From contig JADJFB010000013.1 in assembly GCA_016708845.1 (NCBI GenBank), positions 62,001 through 126,000 of the forward strand: DNA of 64,000 nucleotides, written 5' to 3'. Positions 49,185 through 59,403 of the stretch are shown piece by piece (position 1 is the stretch's first letter; every line of letters starts with the position of its first letter). The notes under the pieces were generated by a model that was not told where the DNA came from, made no database searches, and saw nothing but the letters and a program-made list of their open reading frames with translations. Made by a program: the position numbers and the translations under genes. The stretch is from Bacteroidota bacterium (lineage in GTDB: Bacteria > Bacteroidota > Bacteroidia > B-17B0 > Aurantibacillaceae).

Positions 49185-50246
49185 ATGAAAAAAACTTTAC
49201 TTTCTTTATCAATATTATTTAGTCTAGGTGCAAGTGCACAATTGACGCAAGCAAATCATGCACCAACAGTTGGCTTTAACTACGAGATATTTCAATGTGA
49301 TACGGCTGTAGCAAGTCAAGGCGCAACAATAGGTGCAGGAGCTGTATGGAATTTCACAGCATTAGCTACCTCAACAGTACCTGTTGCAAATTACACTACC
49401 GCTGTTGCAAGTAATACAACTTATCCATCAGCAGATGTTTCTGTTTCCTCAGCTGCAACTGATATTGCTTATTTCAAATCAAGTGCTACTGGTTTAGAGT
49501 ATTATGGTGGTGATGTGTCTTTTGGCATCGCTAATGGCACACTTATCTATACTAATCCTGCCGTTTATGCAGCTTATCCTATGGCACTTAACACTTCTAC
49601 AACATCTACGCCTTCTGGTTCAGTAGTTGTATTTGGTAATACTGGTGTAATTGGAGGAACTGTTACAGCAATGGTTGATGGTACTGGTACATTAAATTTA
49701 GATGTACCAGGCGCAGCTGCAGGCACAACTTTAAAATCATTTACAGATGCAATTCGAGTTAAAACAACTGAATATTTGCTAGGCAATGTAACTCTTGCTT
49801 TTCCACCAATTGCAATCACATTTACCGTAACTCGCGAGAATTATGACTTTTATTCTCCTAGTGCTTCTAGAGCTCCGCTTTTATCAATTTCAAACTTCAC
49901 TGCTAATTTAAGTTCAGTTGGTGGTCCAACAGTTAATACAGTAAAAAGCGTTACAGTTCAAAGAGATTATAACGTTGTTAGTGTAAACGAATCTCAAAAA
50001 GCGTCTATCGAATTATCTGTATATCCAAATCCAGCGGCTACTGTCATTAACTTTGCTACAACAAGCGCAGAAGCTACTAAAGTAATGGCATTTGATGTAA
50101 CAGGAAAATTAGTTGCTACGGAAGTTTTAGAAATGGGGAAAGCTAAAATGAATTTATCAAATTTATCAAGCGGTATGTATATTTATCATGTGGTTGACAA
50201 AAACAACCTAGTTTTAAAATCTGATAAATTTAACGTGAGCAAATAA
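49185..50246 (+). CDS. T9SS-sorted secreted protein of unknown function
   Basis: 353 aa. Signal peptide MKKTLLSLSILFSLGASA. The body (about 20-270) is a Thr/Ala/Val-rich beta protein with no catalytic motif that I recognise. The sorting domain begins IELSVYPNPAATVIN and ends LVLKSDKFNVSK. A strong promoter and a hairpin terminator make it a single-gene unit. Likely a surface or matrix protein. Confidence 0.83.
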   Translation: MKKTLLSLSILFSLGASAQLTQANHAPTVGFNYEIFQCDTAVASQGATIGAGAVWNFTALATSTVPVANYTTAVASNTTYPSADVSVSSAATDIAYFKSSATGLEYYGGDVSFGIANGTLIYTNPAVYAAYPMALNTSTTSTPSGSVVVFGNTGVIGGTVTAMVDGTGTLNLDVPGAAAGTTLKSFTDAIRVKTTEYLLGNVTLAFPPIAITFTVTRENYDFYSPSASRAPLLSISNFTANLSSVGGPTVNTVKSVTVQRDYNVVSVNESQKASIELSVYPNPAATVINFATTSAEATKVMAFDVTGKLVATEVLEMGKAKMNLSNLSSGMYIYHVVDKNNLVLKSDKFNVSK

Positions 50247-50253
50247 CTTTTTT

Positions 50254-51936
50254 ATGATAGAAATTAAATGTAAAGCCTTATCCGCCAGCTGGCGGATGGG
50301 CTTTTGTTTTTTTATAGTAGTAGTTAGCGTATTTATTTTTTATTCCTGTTCAAACGAAACAAAGGAAGTTAAAACTGTAAAAGTTAGTACGCCGCAAGAT
50401 TTAGAGAAAGAAACCGTTAATCAACTATCCTCTTTCCTTACCAAAGATTCTATTATTTCTATCGATTCTATACCATTAACCTGTTACCGTTATTTTAATA
50501 CTCAATACAACAATAAACTATTGTGGTTTGATAAAAATAATTTCAACCAAAAAGGAGACAGCTTACTAAAATTAATTGAAAAGATTAATTACTATGGTCT
50601 AATACCAAATAATTATCATTTACAAAAAATTAAAAATCACATCGACTCGATTCATGCTAACAAAGAGTTGATTAATGTAACCTCATTAGTAAAAGCTGAT
50701 TTATTATTAAGTGATGCCTATTTTTTAATGGGCGCTCATTTAAATAAAGGACGATTTTATACAGATAGTCTTTTACTATAAACTAATTTTAGTAAACTAG
50801 ATAAAGGCTGGGATAGTATTTTAGTAAGCGGATATAAACAAGCAAATTTAAAAGCATCATTAGATTCGTTAGAGCCAAAGTTTTATAATTACCGAATGCT
50901 CAAAAAAGAACTAGCCACGATATTAAATAATCCCACTTTGTATCAGGTAGATTCTATTCCTTTTGTAACCGAAAAAGATACTGCCGTTAAACTACAACTC
51001 ATTAAAAAAAGTTTAATCAAGCAAGGCTTATATGACAGTACTATCCAAGCTAACGATAGCACCAAATTAGCAAGGGCTTTAAATAAGTTACAAAAAAAAT
51101 GGTTTATCCAACCAGATGGTAAAATAGGAAAATATACAACTCAGGCATTTTCTTATAATCGAGAAAAGATTATTAAACAAATTTGTATGGCTATGGAACG
51201 CTGGCGTTGGGAAACTAAATTTCCTGAAAAATATGCATTCATTAATATTCCTGCATTTTGGTTAACTGTTTTTGAAAAAGATACTGTTGTAATGCAATCT
51301 GCTGTTGTGTGTGGAAAACCTGACCATCAAACTCCTATTTTAAAAAGTAAAATCGATCACATGCTAATTTATCCATATTGGAATGTTCCAATAAGCATCG
51401 CAACTAAAGAAATTTTACCAGCCGTACAACATGATACTTCTTATATTAGAAGAAAAAACTTTGAAGTATTAGGCGCTGGCGATAAAGTATTAGACTATAC
51501 AAAAATACCTTGGAGAAAATATACCAAAGATTATTTACCCGTTAGATTTAGACAACGTATTGGCGAAGAAAATAGTTTAGGCGTTGTAAAATTCAATTTT
51601 CATAATCCTTTTGGTGTGTATTTGCACGACACTAATTCTAAAAGATACTTTAAAACAAGTTCTCGTTCGCAAAGCCACGGATGTATCAGGTTAGAAAACT
51701 TTATTGACTTTGCCGATTTTTTAATTAGAGATGATAGCGTACATTATACGCATGATAGCTTACAAGTATATTTTGTAAAACAAGAACAAAAGAAAATTAA
51801 ACTAAAAAAAGCATTGCCAATTTTCACTCGCTATTACACCGCTCATGCTGATAGCACAGGACTAAAACTATATATTGATGTGTATAGAAAAGATGAGGAT
51901 ATGATGAACCTTATTTATAAATCAGATAAAAGATAA
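50254..51936 (+). pseudogene. YcbB-like L,D-transpeptidase lipoprotein interrupted by an in-frame TAA
   Basis: One frame runs from 50254 to 51936 except for a TAA at 50779-50781. The likely start is ATG 50296, giving a lipoprotein signal (MGFCFFIVVVSVFIFYSC); the 14 residues before it are encoded by the terminator hairpin. The first half is the scaffold domain (LWFDKNNFNQKGDSLLKLI). Then come a peptidoglycan-binding-like helix set (LNKLQKKWFIQPDGKIGKYT) and the YkuD catalytic domain with His and Cys in SHGCIRLEN. It would make 3-3 crosslinks in peptidoglycan. The stop lies at a spot where Gln fits (CAA to TAA), like the break in the DUF349 gene. Confidence 0.85.
50272..50314 (+). terminator. 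Terminator after the 49185 gene, overlapping the next gene's 5' end
   Basis: AAAGCC (50272-50277) pairs with GGCTTT (50299-50304) around the perfect palindrome TCCGCCAGCTGGCGGA (50281-50296), and T-rich sequence follows. The central palindrome is itself a familiar dispersed repeat in this phylum. It lies in the region where the next gene must start. Confidence 0.75.
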
Positions 51937-51943
51937 ATGACAA

Positions 51944-51998
51944 AGGATTAAAGAAACCTATTATTATCATTCGTCTTTTATCATAAATCTTTAATCCT
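51944..51998. terminator. Possible bidirectional terminator between transpeptidase and DUF4249 genes
   Basis: AGGATTAAAGA (51944-51954) pairs perfectly with TCTTTAATCCT (51988-51998) around a 33-nt loop, between converging genes. No long T-run. Confidence 0.45.
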
Positions 51999-52002
51999 CC
52001 CT

Positions 52003-52866
52003 CTACTCCGCCACTCTTTCTCTAAAACCAACGGCACTCATACAAAACCAACCTACTACTTTTGTTTTATCACTGGTTGTATTTTTAATATTCGTTTTTA
52101 CGTTTTCAGGACTCGTTGCAAATAAACCTGAGTTAGTAGTTTGTGTTTGCACTTGCGTTAAAAAATTGTAGGTTTCTAAATTAATAGAATGTATTTCAAC
52201 ACGACACACATCAAATTTATTAAAACGTTCTCCAAAAGGTGTAATGCCTTGCGCAATTGGTGTAATAAATGGGAAACCATCGGCACCAGCTCCAAAAGCA
52301 GCGTCAGCACAAATATTAATATCACCACCTTTATTAAAAAATACACCATTACGGTAAGATTTAATCCAATAATAATCAACGGTATCTCCAGGAATATCAA
52401 AACCTAAAAACGCCATATCATAACCTGGCTCAGTCGCGGCAAGGCCTCCACCTTCTTTAAATTCAGAAATAATACTATCAACCTTCGACGTTCTATTCAT
52501 GCGTGACGTAGATTTGTATACATTTCCTTGATGCGTTACTGTTAGTTCGTAGTTATGCCCTACTCTAAGTGTATCAGTTGGTGTCCATACATAATCACCA
52601 TTGTTATTGTCATTAAATATATAATCTACTCCAGTAGTTAAATCTTTCACCGTAACCGTTGCTCCAATAATAGGTTCATTTGGTTTTTGGCTAAAATAAC
52701 CATCAGTGTATGTTAATCTAACCTTCTGTTGCAATTGCATATCGTTGATAAACGCATCAATAGTTACAATGGGATCGCCTTCATCTAATTTAACTTGTAT
52801 CACATCTTCGCAAGACGTCAAGCTGATAACTGTTAGTAAAACAAAAAATAATTTAAGAGTCTTCAT
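52003..52866 (-). CDS. DUF4249 lipoprotein
   Basis: 287 aa with a lipoprotein signal (MKTLKLFFVLLTVISLTSC, lipid on Cys19). The DUF4249 pattern is seen: DEGDPIVTIDAFINDM, GATVTVKD, YELTVTHQG and the late TQTTNSGLFATSPENVKTN. Members are paired with TonB-dependent receptors as surface lipoproteins that probably help to capture a ligand. It lies 17 bp after the receptor gene on the same strand, so they form an operon. Confidence 0.87.
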   Translation of the reverse strand: MKTLKLFFVLLTVISLTSCEDVIQVKLDEGDPIVTIDAFINDMQLQQKVRLTYTDGYFSQKPNEPIIGATVTVKDLTTGVDYIFNDNNNGDYVWTPTDTLRVGHNYELTVTHQGNVYKSTSRMNRTSKVDSIISEFKEGGGLAATEPGYDMAFLGFDIPGDTVDYYWIKSYRNGVFFNKGGDINICADAAFGAGADGFPFITPIAQGITPFGERFNKFDVCRVEIHSINLETYNFLTQVQTQTTNSGLFATSPENVKTNIKNTTSDKTKVVGWFCMSAVGFRERVAE

Positions 52867-52883
52867 AATTCTATATTAAAAAA

Positions 52884-55247
52884 TTAAAATTTAAAATTGT
52901 AAGTGATCGCCGGAACAATAGATGCTATAACAGAGTAACGAACTGCTTCTGTATTTACTGGATAGTCAGGATTATTTCTAAAATAAATAGAGAAAGCATT
53001 TCTTCTATTATAAACATTATACACACTTAATACTAGCGCATGTTTACGTCCTTTTTTATTATTAGGAGATAGGTTACATGTGATCCCAATATCTGCTCTG
53101 TGATAAGGTGTGTTACGATAATTATTACGTTTGTTATCGGTATTATAAGGGATAACATAACCTTGAACTTCTACTTTAGCAGTAGGGAATGTAGCAGGTG
53201 TACCCGTTTGATACACAAAGTTGGCAGAGAAACTGAAACGTTTATTTAAATCAAAAATTAAAACAGTATTTACATTGTGAGTTCTATCGTACTTAGATAA
53301 AAACCACTCTTCGTTGCTTATACCTCGCACCTGACGTTCTGTTTTTGATAAGGTATAACTTACCCAACCTGTAAATTTACCTTTAGCTTTTTTCAAATAT
53401 AATTCAAAGCCATAAGCACGTCCTTTACCTTGCACTAAATCAGATTCTAATCGTGGGTTTAATAATAAGTTCGCATTATCCACATAATCTAATTGGTTTT
53501 GCATGTCCTTATAATAAATCTCTGCCGATGTTTCAAACATATTATCTTTAAAGTTACGGAAGTACCCTAAAGTAATTTGATCAGAGATTAAAGGCTTTAC
53601 ATTATTGGTTACGGGTGTATAAATATCTAATGGTGTAGATGCGGCTGTATTAGACACAATATGTAAATATTGCGACATACGGTTGTAACCTAATTTAACG
53701 GAGCTTTTATCGTTGATAGTATAATTAACCGCTAAACGTGGTTCGGGCATATTGTAGGTAGCAATATTTTTTCCATCTCCAATTTTTTCTTCTTTCTCTA
53801 ATGGTTTGCTTTCGTTTGGAATCGTATCGCGATAAGTGTATTTAGTACCTTTACCCATATAATTAAAAAAAGACCATCTTAAACCATATTGCAATGTAAA
53901 ACGATTAGATAATTTTTGTTCGTTGTCAACATAGGCAGCATATTCTACGCCATACTGATTATCTAAACTGATGTTTGACTTATCGCCATTTTCGGAAGTA
54001 ATGATTGCCTCTCCTGGTTTAAAAGTGTATAAGATAGCCTGCGCTCCAAATTTAATGGTGTTTTTATTATTCAAATAATAGGTAAAATCTGGTTTAAAAC
54101 TATAATTGATAATGTTTGATTTCCATTCAAATTTTTGAGCGTTACCTTCATTTTTAAATCCTAACTCATATTTATAATTACTGTAAAAGGCCGTTAAGTT
54201 CATAAACAACTTACTATTAAAAATATGATTCCAACGAACGGTTCCTGTGGTATTTCCCCAATTAAACACGAAGCCCGCACCAAATATATCACGTCCTAAA
54301 TAACCACTTGCAAACACGGTATTCTTATCGTTGATGCGCCAATTTAGTTTGGCAGTTAAATCATAAAAATAAAATTTAGCGTCTTTTAAATCTGGCTGAC
54401 GTTTTGCTAAAAGTGGTTTTGCTAATACATCAATATAACTTCTACGACCTGCTACAATAAAAGAAGCTTTGTCTTTGAAGATTGGAGCTTCGATAGACAA
54501 ACGGCTGAAAATGGTCCCTAAACCACCATTAACTTCCATTTTTTTGCTGTTACCTTCTTTCATTCTAATATCTAAAACCGAAGAAGCCCTTCCACCGTAT
54601 TGTGCTGGAATACCGCCTTTAATCAATTTCACATCCTTAACCGCATCAGGATTAAAAATAGAAAAGAAACCAAATAAGTGAGAGGAATTATACACTGGTG
54701 CTTCATCCATTAAAACCAAGTTTTGATCAATGTTTCCCCCACGCACATTAAATCCACTAGCTCCTTCACCAACAGTGGTAACACCAGGCAATAACTGAAT
54801 ACTTTTTACAATATCAACTTCTCCTAATAAAGCGGGCATTTTTTGAATTTGTTTAATATCCAATTTTGCTACACTCATTTCCATGCTCTTGATATTCTTA
54901 TCTTCTCTTTCCGAAGAGATCACTACTTCTTCAAGTTCCTTACCTTCTTCACCAATTTCGGTGCTTACGGTTAGATTAGACGTTAAATTGATTGGTTTCA
55001 AAACCGTTTTATATCCAACAAAAGAAAACACAATCGTGTCTTGACCTTTAGGCAACGTTAATGAATAAAAACCGTACTCATTGGTACTTGTACCTATTTG
55101 AGAATTTTTTTTGTAAACAGTAACCCCAATTAAGGCTTCGCCATTTTTTGCATCTTTGGCGTAACCGCTCACTGTAAATTTATCTTGTGCTTTAATGCCA
55201 AAAACAGTGCAAATAAAAATTAATACTAGTAGTTTCTTCATAATCAT
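52884..55247 (-). CDS. TonB-dependent receptor with carboxypeptidase-like regulatory domain
   Basis: 787 aa (start at Met1 or Met3, 55241). Signal peptide to about 20, a CarboxypepD-reg domain (about 22-110; GYAKDAKNGEALIGVTVYKK), a plug (about 120-230; ALLGEVDIVKSIQLLPGVTTVGEGASGFNV is the plug entry, here split by eye) and a 22-strand-type barrel ending in an aromatic residue (YNFKF). It imports a ligand across the outer membrane using TonB energy. Partner: the DUF4249 lipoprotein just downstream. The ligand cannot be told. Confidence 0.92.
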   Translation of the reverse strand: MIMKKLLVLIFICTVFGIKAQDKFTVSGYAKDAKNGEALIGVTVYKKNSQIGTSTNEYGFYSLTLPKGQDTIVFSFVGYKTVLKPINLTSNLTVSTEIGEEGKELEEVVISSEREDKNIKSMEMSVAKLDIKQIQKMPALLGEVDIVKSIQLLPGVTTVGEGASGFNVRGGNIDQNLVLMDEAPVYNSSHLFGFFSIFNPDAVKDVKLIKGGIPAQYGGRASSVLDIRMKEGNSKKMEVNGGLGTIFSRLSIEAPIFKDKASFIVAGRRSYIDVLAKPLLAKRQPDLKDAKFYFYDLTAKLNWRINDKNTVFASGYLGRDIFGAGFVFNWGNTTGTVRWNHIFNSKLFMNLTAFYSNYKYELGFKNEGNAQKFEWKSNIINYSFKPDFTYYLNNKNTIKFGAQAILYTFKPGEAIITSENGDKSNISLDNQYGVEYAAYVDNEQKLSNRFTLQYGLRWSFFNYMGKGTKYTYRDTIPNESKPLEKEEKIGDGKNIATYNMPEPRLAVNYTINDKSSVKLGYNRMSQYLHIVSNTAASTPLDIYTPVTNNVKPLISDQITLGYFRNFKDNMFETSAEIYYKDMQNQLDYVDNANLLLNPRLESDLVQGKGRAYGFELYLKKAKGKFTGWVSYTLSKTERQVRGISNEEWFLSKYDRTHNVNTVLIFDLNKRFSFSANFVYQTGTPATFPTAKVEVQGYVIPYNTDNKRNNYRNTPYHRADIGITCNLSPNNKKGRKHALVLSVYNVYNRRNAFSIYFRNNPDYPVNTEAVRYSVIASIVPAITYNFKF

Positions 55248-55266
55248 AGAATATTCGGGTGCAAAC

Positions 55267-55300
55267 TTAGGAAACTTATTTTTTTTTTCAAGTTTCCTAA
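55267..55300. promoter_or_regulatory. Hairpin just upstream of the TonB-receptor start
   Basis: TTAGGAAACTT (55267-55277) and AAGTTTCCTAA (55290-55300) form an 11-bp stem with a T-rich loop, 20 bp from the receptor ATG. It could act in the 5' leader or as an operator. Confidence 0.4.
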
Positions 55301-55450
55301 ACGATTTTTTTACCTTTTATATAACGTTTAATGTTAAAAAATGTTGTAAGATGAGGCAAATATAGATTTAGGGCAATCATTTACGCAACTCATATTAGGC
55401 GAATGGCTGACAGCAGGCGGTAGATAGTAAATTAATACGGATTGAAGACT

Positions 55451-58400
55451 TTATAAGACCTCAACTTCTTGCTCTTGAATGTATAATAGCAGTTTTTTTA
55501 CGGAAGTATAACCCAGACTTAACAAGGCAAATTCGTAATCCTGCATTTGAGCATGGTATTTTTGAGCATTTTTCTTACCCGTTTTATAATCAATTACAAT
55601 AGCGTGGTTATTTGTAACTACTACTCTATCGGGTCGCAAAATTTCTCCTGTGGAGGTTAAAATTTCTAATTCATTTTTCACTTCAACACCTTTTTCAAAA
55701 TAAGAAGCAATTGAATTGATAGAGACTAATTGCTTTATCTCTAACATCATTTTTTGAGATTCTTCTACCGTTATGTCGCCCGCTAATACAGCTTGCTCAA
55801 TAACCGTTTCCACATCCTCTTTGGTTTTTATCTTGGATAAAATATAATGCACTAAAATTCCGTACTCGCGAGCTTTAGTGACTTCTTCATTCGCATTATA
55901 AGTAGATGCGCCTTTTATCTGAATCACATCTGGATTTTGATTAAAGTTTAAATCCTTAATTTGCAATTGCTCTAAGCCTACTTTATGATGCTTACCTGCT
56001 AATTTTTTAGTTAATGAACCAAACTCTAAAATATGATTAGCTGAATCAAATTGGGTTTGTGTATTTGCAAAATCAGATAACCAAGTATGGCAATTTTTAG
56101 CGCTCTTCTTTTTTAATTGTGGAGAAATAATATGTAATCTATCAACAGCTCTGGTAAAATCAACATACAACATATTTAAACTATCTAAGGTTTGCTGCTG
56201 ACGTTCTCTTTCGGCAAGAGGCTTATAAATCGTATCGTCGGCCGCTTTAGTGGTATTAATTAACGCCACTGGTAAATCAATTTCGTCTTCATTTAAACCA
56301 ACCCAAATAGATTGTGTTTTTTCGATGTCCCATGCTAAATAGGGAGTTATAACTACAGGAAACTCTAGGCCTTTAGAAGCATGAATGGTCATAATATTTA
56401 CGGCATTAATTCCTTCAGGAATTATTACTGATGCTTTCTCTGCACGACGATTCCACCAATCTAAAAACAAAGTGGTGTTAGATGTGTTGCCCTGTAAAAA
56501 ACCTAACACCTCATCTAAGAAAAAACGAACGTATTGAGGATTGCTTTCGTTTAATTTTAAAGTGTTGACTATCTCTAAACAACCATCAAATAAATTAGAA
56601 GCAGTTAATTTTAAAATATCAACTGATAAATGGCATTCATTTAAAATATGAAATAATATTTTTGTTTTGGAGACATTTAATTCTCTTAAAAACAAAATGT
56701 ATTGTGCTTCGCTACAAAACTGATGTTCGTATAAATAATTAATGACCACAGAAGCGGATACTAAATCTTTTTGATTGGAAATATATTTTAAGAAAGACAA
56801 AATAACCGTTACTTCTTTTGAATGTCCTAGTAATAAAGAATCAGCGGATACAACAGGAATACCATTTTCAATTAAAAAATTAGCAACGGTGTTTCCGTGT
56901 CGGTTTTGACGAATGATAATACACACATCGCTGTAACTGTAGCCATCAACAATTGCTTGTTTTATGTGGTTTAAAATAAAACGTGTGTTCACCGTATCGG
57001 CATCACCTTCTCCTAATTCTGGGAAATCAATACTTACGTAGCCTAACTCCTCCGTTTTGTGCAATTGTTTTTGTTGATGGTATATTTTTTTTAAATCTTC
57101 GTTTAATACCGTATTAGATAAATACTCAAATAATGTATTATTAAATTTGACAATCGCACTTTCGCTTCTAAAATTGGTATCTAACACCCTGCCTTCAAAA
57201 TTTCGAATTAATGACTCCTCTCTTTCAATTAATAAATCGTTTTTATCTATAGCATTCACATTAGGCAAATTCACAAACTGTTCCACATCTGCATTTCGCC
57301 AACGATAAATGGATTGTTTGCCATCACCTACAATTAAATTCAAATGTCCGTTACCTAAGGAGTTATCAATCAAAGGCAACATGTTTTGCCATTGCATAGC
57401 TGATGTATCTTGAAACTCATCCAATAAAAAGTGTTTGTACTTATCTCCTAACCTTTCAAAAATAAAAGGCGTTGGTTCGTTATTAACAACTTGAGAAATG
57501 CGTTCGTTGAATTCAGAAATAAATAAAATATTTTCATCGTTTTTATACTCATTCGTGAGCTTAGCCAGTTCATTAACTAAACCCATGGCGTAAATATTTT
57601 TGTAAATCAAACTAAAAGCATTGTAACGTTGCTCGTTTTTTTGCAAATAATCTAATACATCTTTGGCAATAGTTTCTAATTCTATTTTAATAGTGTCAAT
57701 TGCAGCTTTCTCATCAACACTAGCTTTTCCACCATGCCATTTTTCTTGCTCAAGTGTTTTAACTACGTTAGCTCCAAATAATTCAGTTTGCGAAGTCGTT
57801 TTTAAAGTTGCTAGTTTTACATAAAAATTATAAATACCCGAACCACCGCTTGCAAAAGCATTGGCGGTTAATTGCTTTTCGTTGATTATTTTTAGTGCTT
57901 TCTCACCATTCGACTTTAAATAGTTTTCAAATTCTTTGGTAATAGCTTTTAGTTGCTTTTTAATAACATCAAAATCTGAAATGGTTTTATCGTTTAATTG
58001 ATTAATTAAATCGCCCACACCTTCTTTATTAATTTCTTTAATAAAATCTATCAACGTTTGTTCAGGATCCCAATTTTTATTGTCTTCAATTTGTGCCATC
58101 GAAAACTGAACTAAATAATCAGTAATCAATTTATCCTTCCCTAAATTATTAATGAGTGTTGAAATTACTTTTTTGAAAACGGCATCCGAATCTGTTTCGA
58201 TTTGAAAATTAATAGGCAATTTTAAATCTAAGGCAAAGGTTCGAATGATGCGATGTGTGAAGCTATCAATCGTTCCAATAGAAAAATCGGAGTAGTTATG
58301 TAAAACATCCGTGAGTACAATTTCTGCTCTTGTTTTTAAATCTTCTTTAGAAATGCTCAATTCCTTTGCGATTAAAGAGCTTAGCATATCATTCGATTCT

Positions 58401-58615
58401 AAACTAATTTCTTTGAGTGCTTTAATAATTCGCCACTTCATTTCGGAAGCTGCTTTATTAGTAAAGGTAATTGCTAAAATGCTTTTGTATGCTTTAGTCA
58501 AACTATGTTTTTCTACTAAAGCTAACTTCAAATATTCCTTAACTAAAGTAAAAGTTTTACCACTTCCAGCCGAAGATTTATAAACGATGAAATTATTTTG
58601 ACTAGCAATTGACAT
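55451..58615 (-). CDS. UvrD/RecB-like (AddA-type) helicase-nuclease
   Basis: 1054 aa. Superfamily 1 helicase motifs: Walker A SSAGSGKTFTLVKEY, motif Ia AITFTNKAASEMKWRI, Walker B HFLLDEFQDTSAMQW, GDGKQSIYRWRNADVEQF, DTNFRSESAIV, MTIHASKGLEFPVVI and VDFTRAVDRLHI. The C-terminus holds a PD-(D/E)XK nuclease motif (RPDRVVV, VIDYKTGKK). It should process double-strand DNA ends for recombination. An AddB partner is not in the window; in Bacteroidota it is often the next gene, but here unrelated genes flank it, so it may be elsewhere or missing. Confidence 0.9.
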   Translation of the reverse strand: MSIASQNNFIVYKSSAGSGKTFTLVKEYLKLALVEKHSLTKAYKSILAITFTNKAASEMKWRIIKALKEISLESNDMLSSLIAKELSISKEDLKTRAEIVLTDVLHNYSDFSIGTIDSFTHRIIRTFALDLKLPINFQIETDSDAVFKKVISTLINNLGKDKLITDYLVQFSMAQIEDNKNWDPEQTLIDFIKEINKEGVGDLINQLNDKTISDFDVIKKQLKAITKEFENYLKSNGEKALKIINEKQLTANAFASGGSGIYNFYVKLATLKTTSQTELFGANVVKTLEQEKWHGGKASVDEKAAIDTIKIELETIAKDVLDYLQKNEQRYNAFSLIYKNIYAMGLVNELAKLTNEYKNDENILFISEFNERISQVVNNEPTPFIFERLGDKYKHFLLDEFQDTSAMQWQNMLPLIDNSLGNGHLNLIVGDGKQSIYRWRNADVEQFVNLPNVNAIDKNDLLIEREESLIRNFEGRVLDTNFRSESAIVKFNNTLFEYLSNTVLNEDLKKIYHQQKQLHKTEELGYVSIDFPELGEGDADTVNTRFILNHIKQAIVDGYSYSDVCIIIRQNRHGNTVANFLIENGIPVVSADSLLLGHSKEVTVILSFLKYISNQKDLVSASVVINYLYEHQFCSEAQYILFLRELNVSKTKILFHILNECHLSVDILKLTASNLFDGCLEIVNTLKLNESNPQYVRFFLDEVLGFLQGNTSNTTLFLDWWNRRAEKASVIIPEGINAVNIMTIHASKGLEFPVVITPYLAWDIEKTQSIWVGLNEDEIDLPVALINTTKAADDTIYKPLAERERQQQTLDSLNMLYVDFTRAVDRLHIISPQLKKKSAKNCHTWLSDFANTQTQFDSANHILEFGSLTKKLAGKHHKVGLEQLQIKDLNFNQNPDVIQIKGASTYNANEEVTKAREYGILVHYILSKIKTKEDVETVIEQAVLAGDITVEESQKMMLEIKQLVSINSIASYFEKGVEVKNELEILTSTGEILRPDRVVVTNNHAIVIDYKTGKKNAQKYHAQMQDYEFALLSLGYTSVKKLLLYIQEQEVEVL

Positions 58616-58670
58616 ACAATCCGAAGATAGTTATTCTCATGCTAAAAAATTGATAATTAGATAAAAAATG

Positions 58671-58812
58671 TTTAACCACATAGACACTTAGAAATGGTAA
58701 TGAATTTTGCAGTAATACAAAGCGCTTTACTTTACACATAGTAACTATGATAAAAGCGAAGCTCTATCTAATCCTTCAACATCAAAATTACCTCTGTTTC
58801 TATGTGGTTAAA
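58671..58812. repeat. MITE-like element with 14-bp terminal inverted repeats
   Basis: TTTAACCACATAGA (58671-58684) and TCTATGTGGTTAAA (58799-58812) are perfect inverted ends of a 142-bp non-coding unit. The inside has a smaller palindrome (CATAGTAACTATG near 58738). No target-site duplication is evident by eye. TTAACCACATAGA sequences are familiar in this phylum. Confidence 0.6.
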
Positions 58813-58901
58813 AACACAAAATACTATAAAAATTAGTGTGTATATCTAGCATTTTAGTTTATTTGTAACTTATTAGTGAAATCGAATTATAACCAATAGA
58901 A

Positions 58902-59351
58902 ATGAAGTTCAAATTATTTATAATCATCTCTTGCGCTTTTTTGTTTTCATGCAGAGAAGCAAAAGAAATAAAAGTGAAGAGCGTAGAAGGTTTTTATGTT
59001 AATAAATTAACTACGGAAAACATTGATGCTGAAATAAAAGTAAAAATTGATAATCCTAACAAGATGGGATTTTCAATTTATCCATCCGAATTTGATGTAA
59101 TTTTTAGTGGAATTAGATTAGGGAAGGCTAAATTGAGCAAGCGAGTGCATTTGAACGCCAATTCTGAAAAGGTGTATTCGTTTAAGCTTAACTCAAAATT
59201 ATCAGAATTAAACCCAATGGATATTCTAAGACTCTTGAATCTCGAAAATTTAGGTAAAATTGAAGTCAATGGAGATTTAAAAGTGGGGAAATTCTATTTC
59301 AAGAAGAAATATCCAGTTAACTACACCGATAAAGTGAAAATATTTAACTAA
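58902..59351 (+). CDS. LEA type 2-like lipoprotein
   Basis: 149 aa with a lipoprotein signal (MKFKLFIIISCAFLFSC, Cys17). The LEA14/WHy-type pattern is seen: AEIKVKIDNPNKMGFSIYPSEFDV (split by eye into KVKIDNPNKMGFSIYPSE), GIRLGKA, and LSKRVHLNANSEKVYSF. Such domains form a small beta sandwich; the role in bacteria is uncertain, perhaps envelope stability. It precedes a sigma-factor gene by 50 bp but probably has its own promoter. Confidence 0.78.
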   Translation: MKFKLFIIISCAFLFSCREAKEIKVKSVEGFYVNKLTTENIDAEIKVKIDNPNKMGFSIYPSEFDVIFSGIRLGKAKLSKRVHLNANSEKVYSFKLNSKLSELNPMDILRLLNLENLGKIEVNGDLKVGKFYFKKKYPVNYTDKVKIFN

Positions 59352-59403
59352 AACGTAACCATTTGTTCATTAATTGTGTATAAATTAGCCAGAAACCTAA
59401 TTT

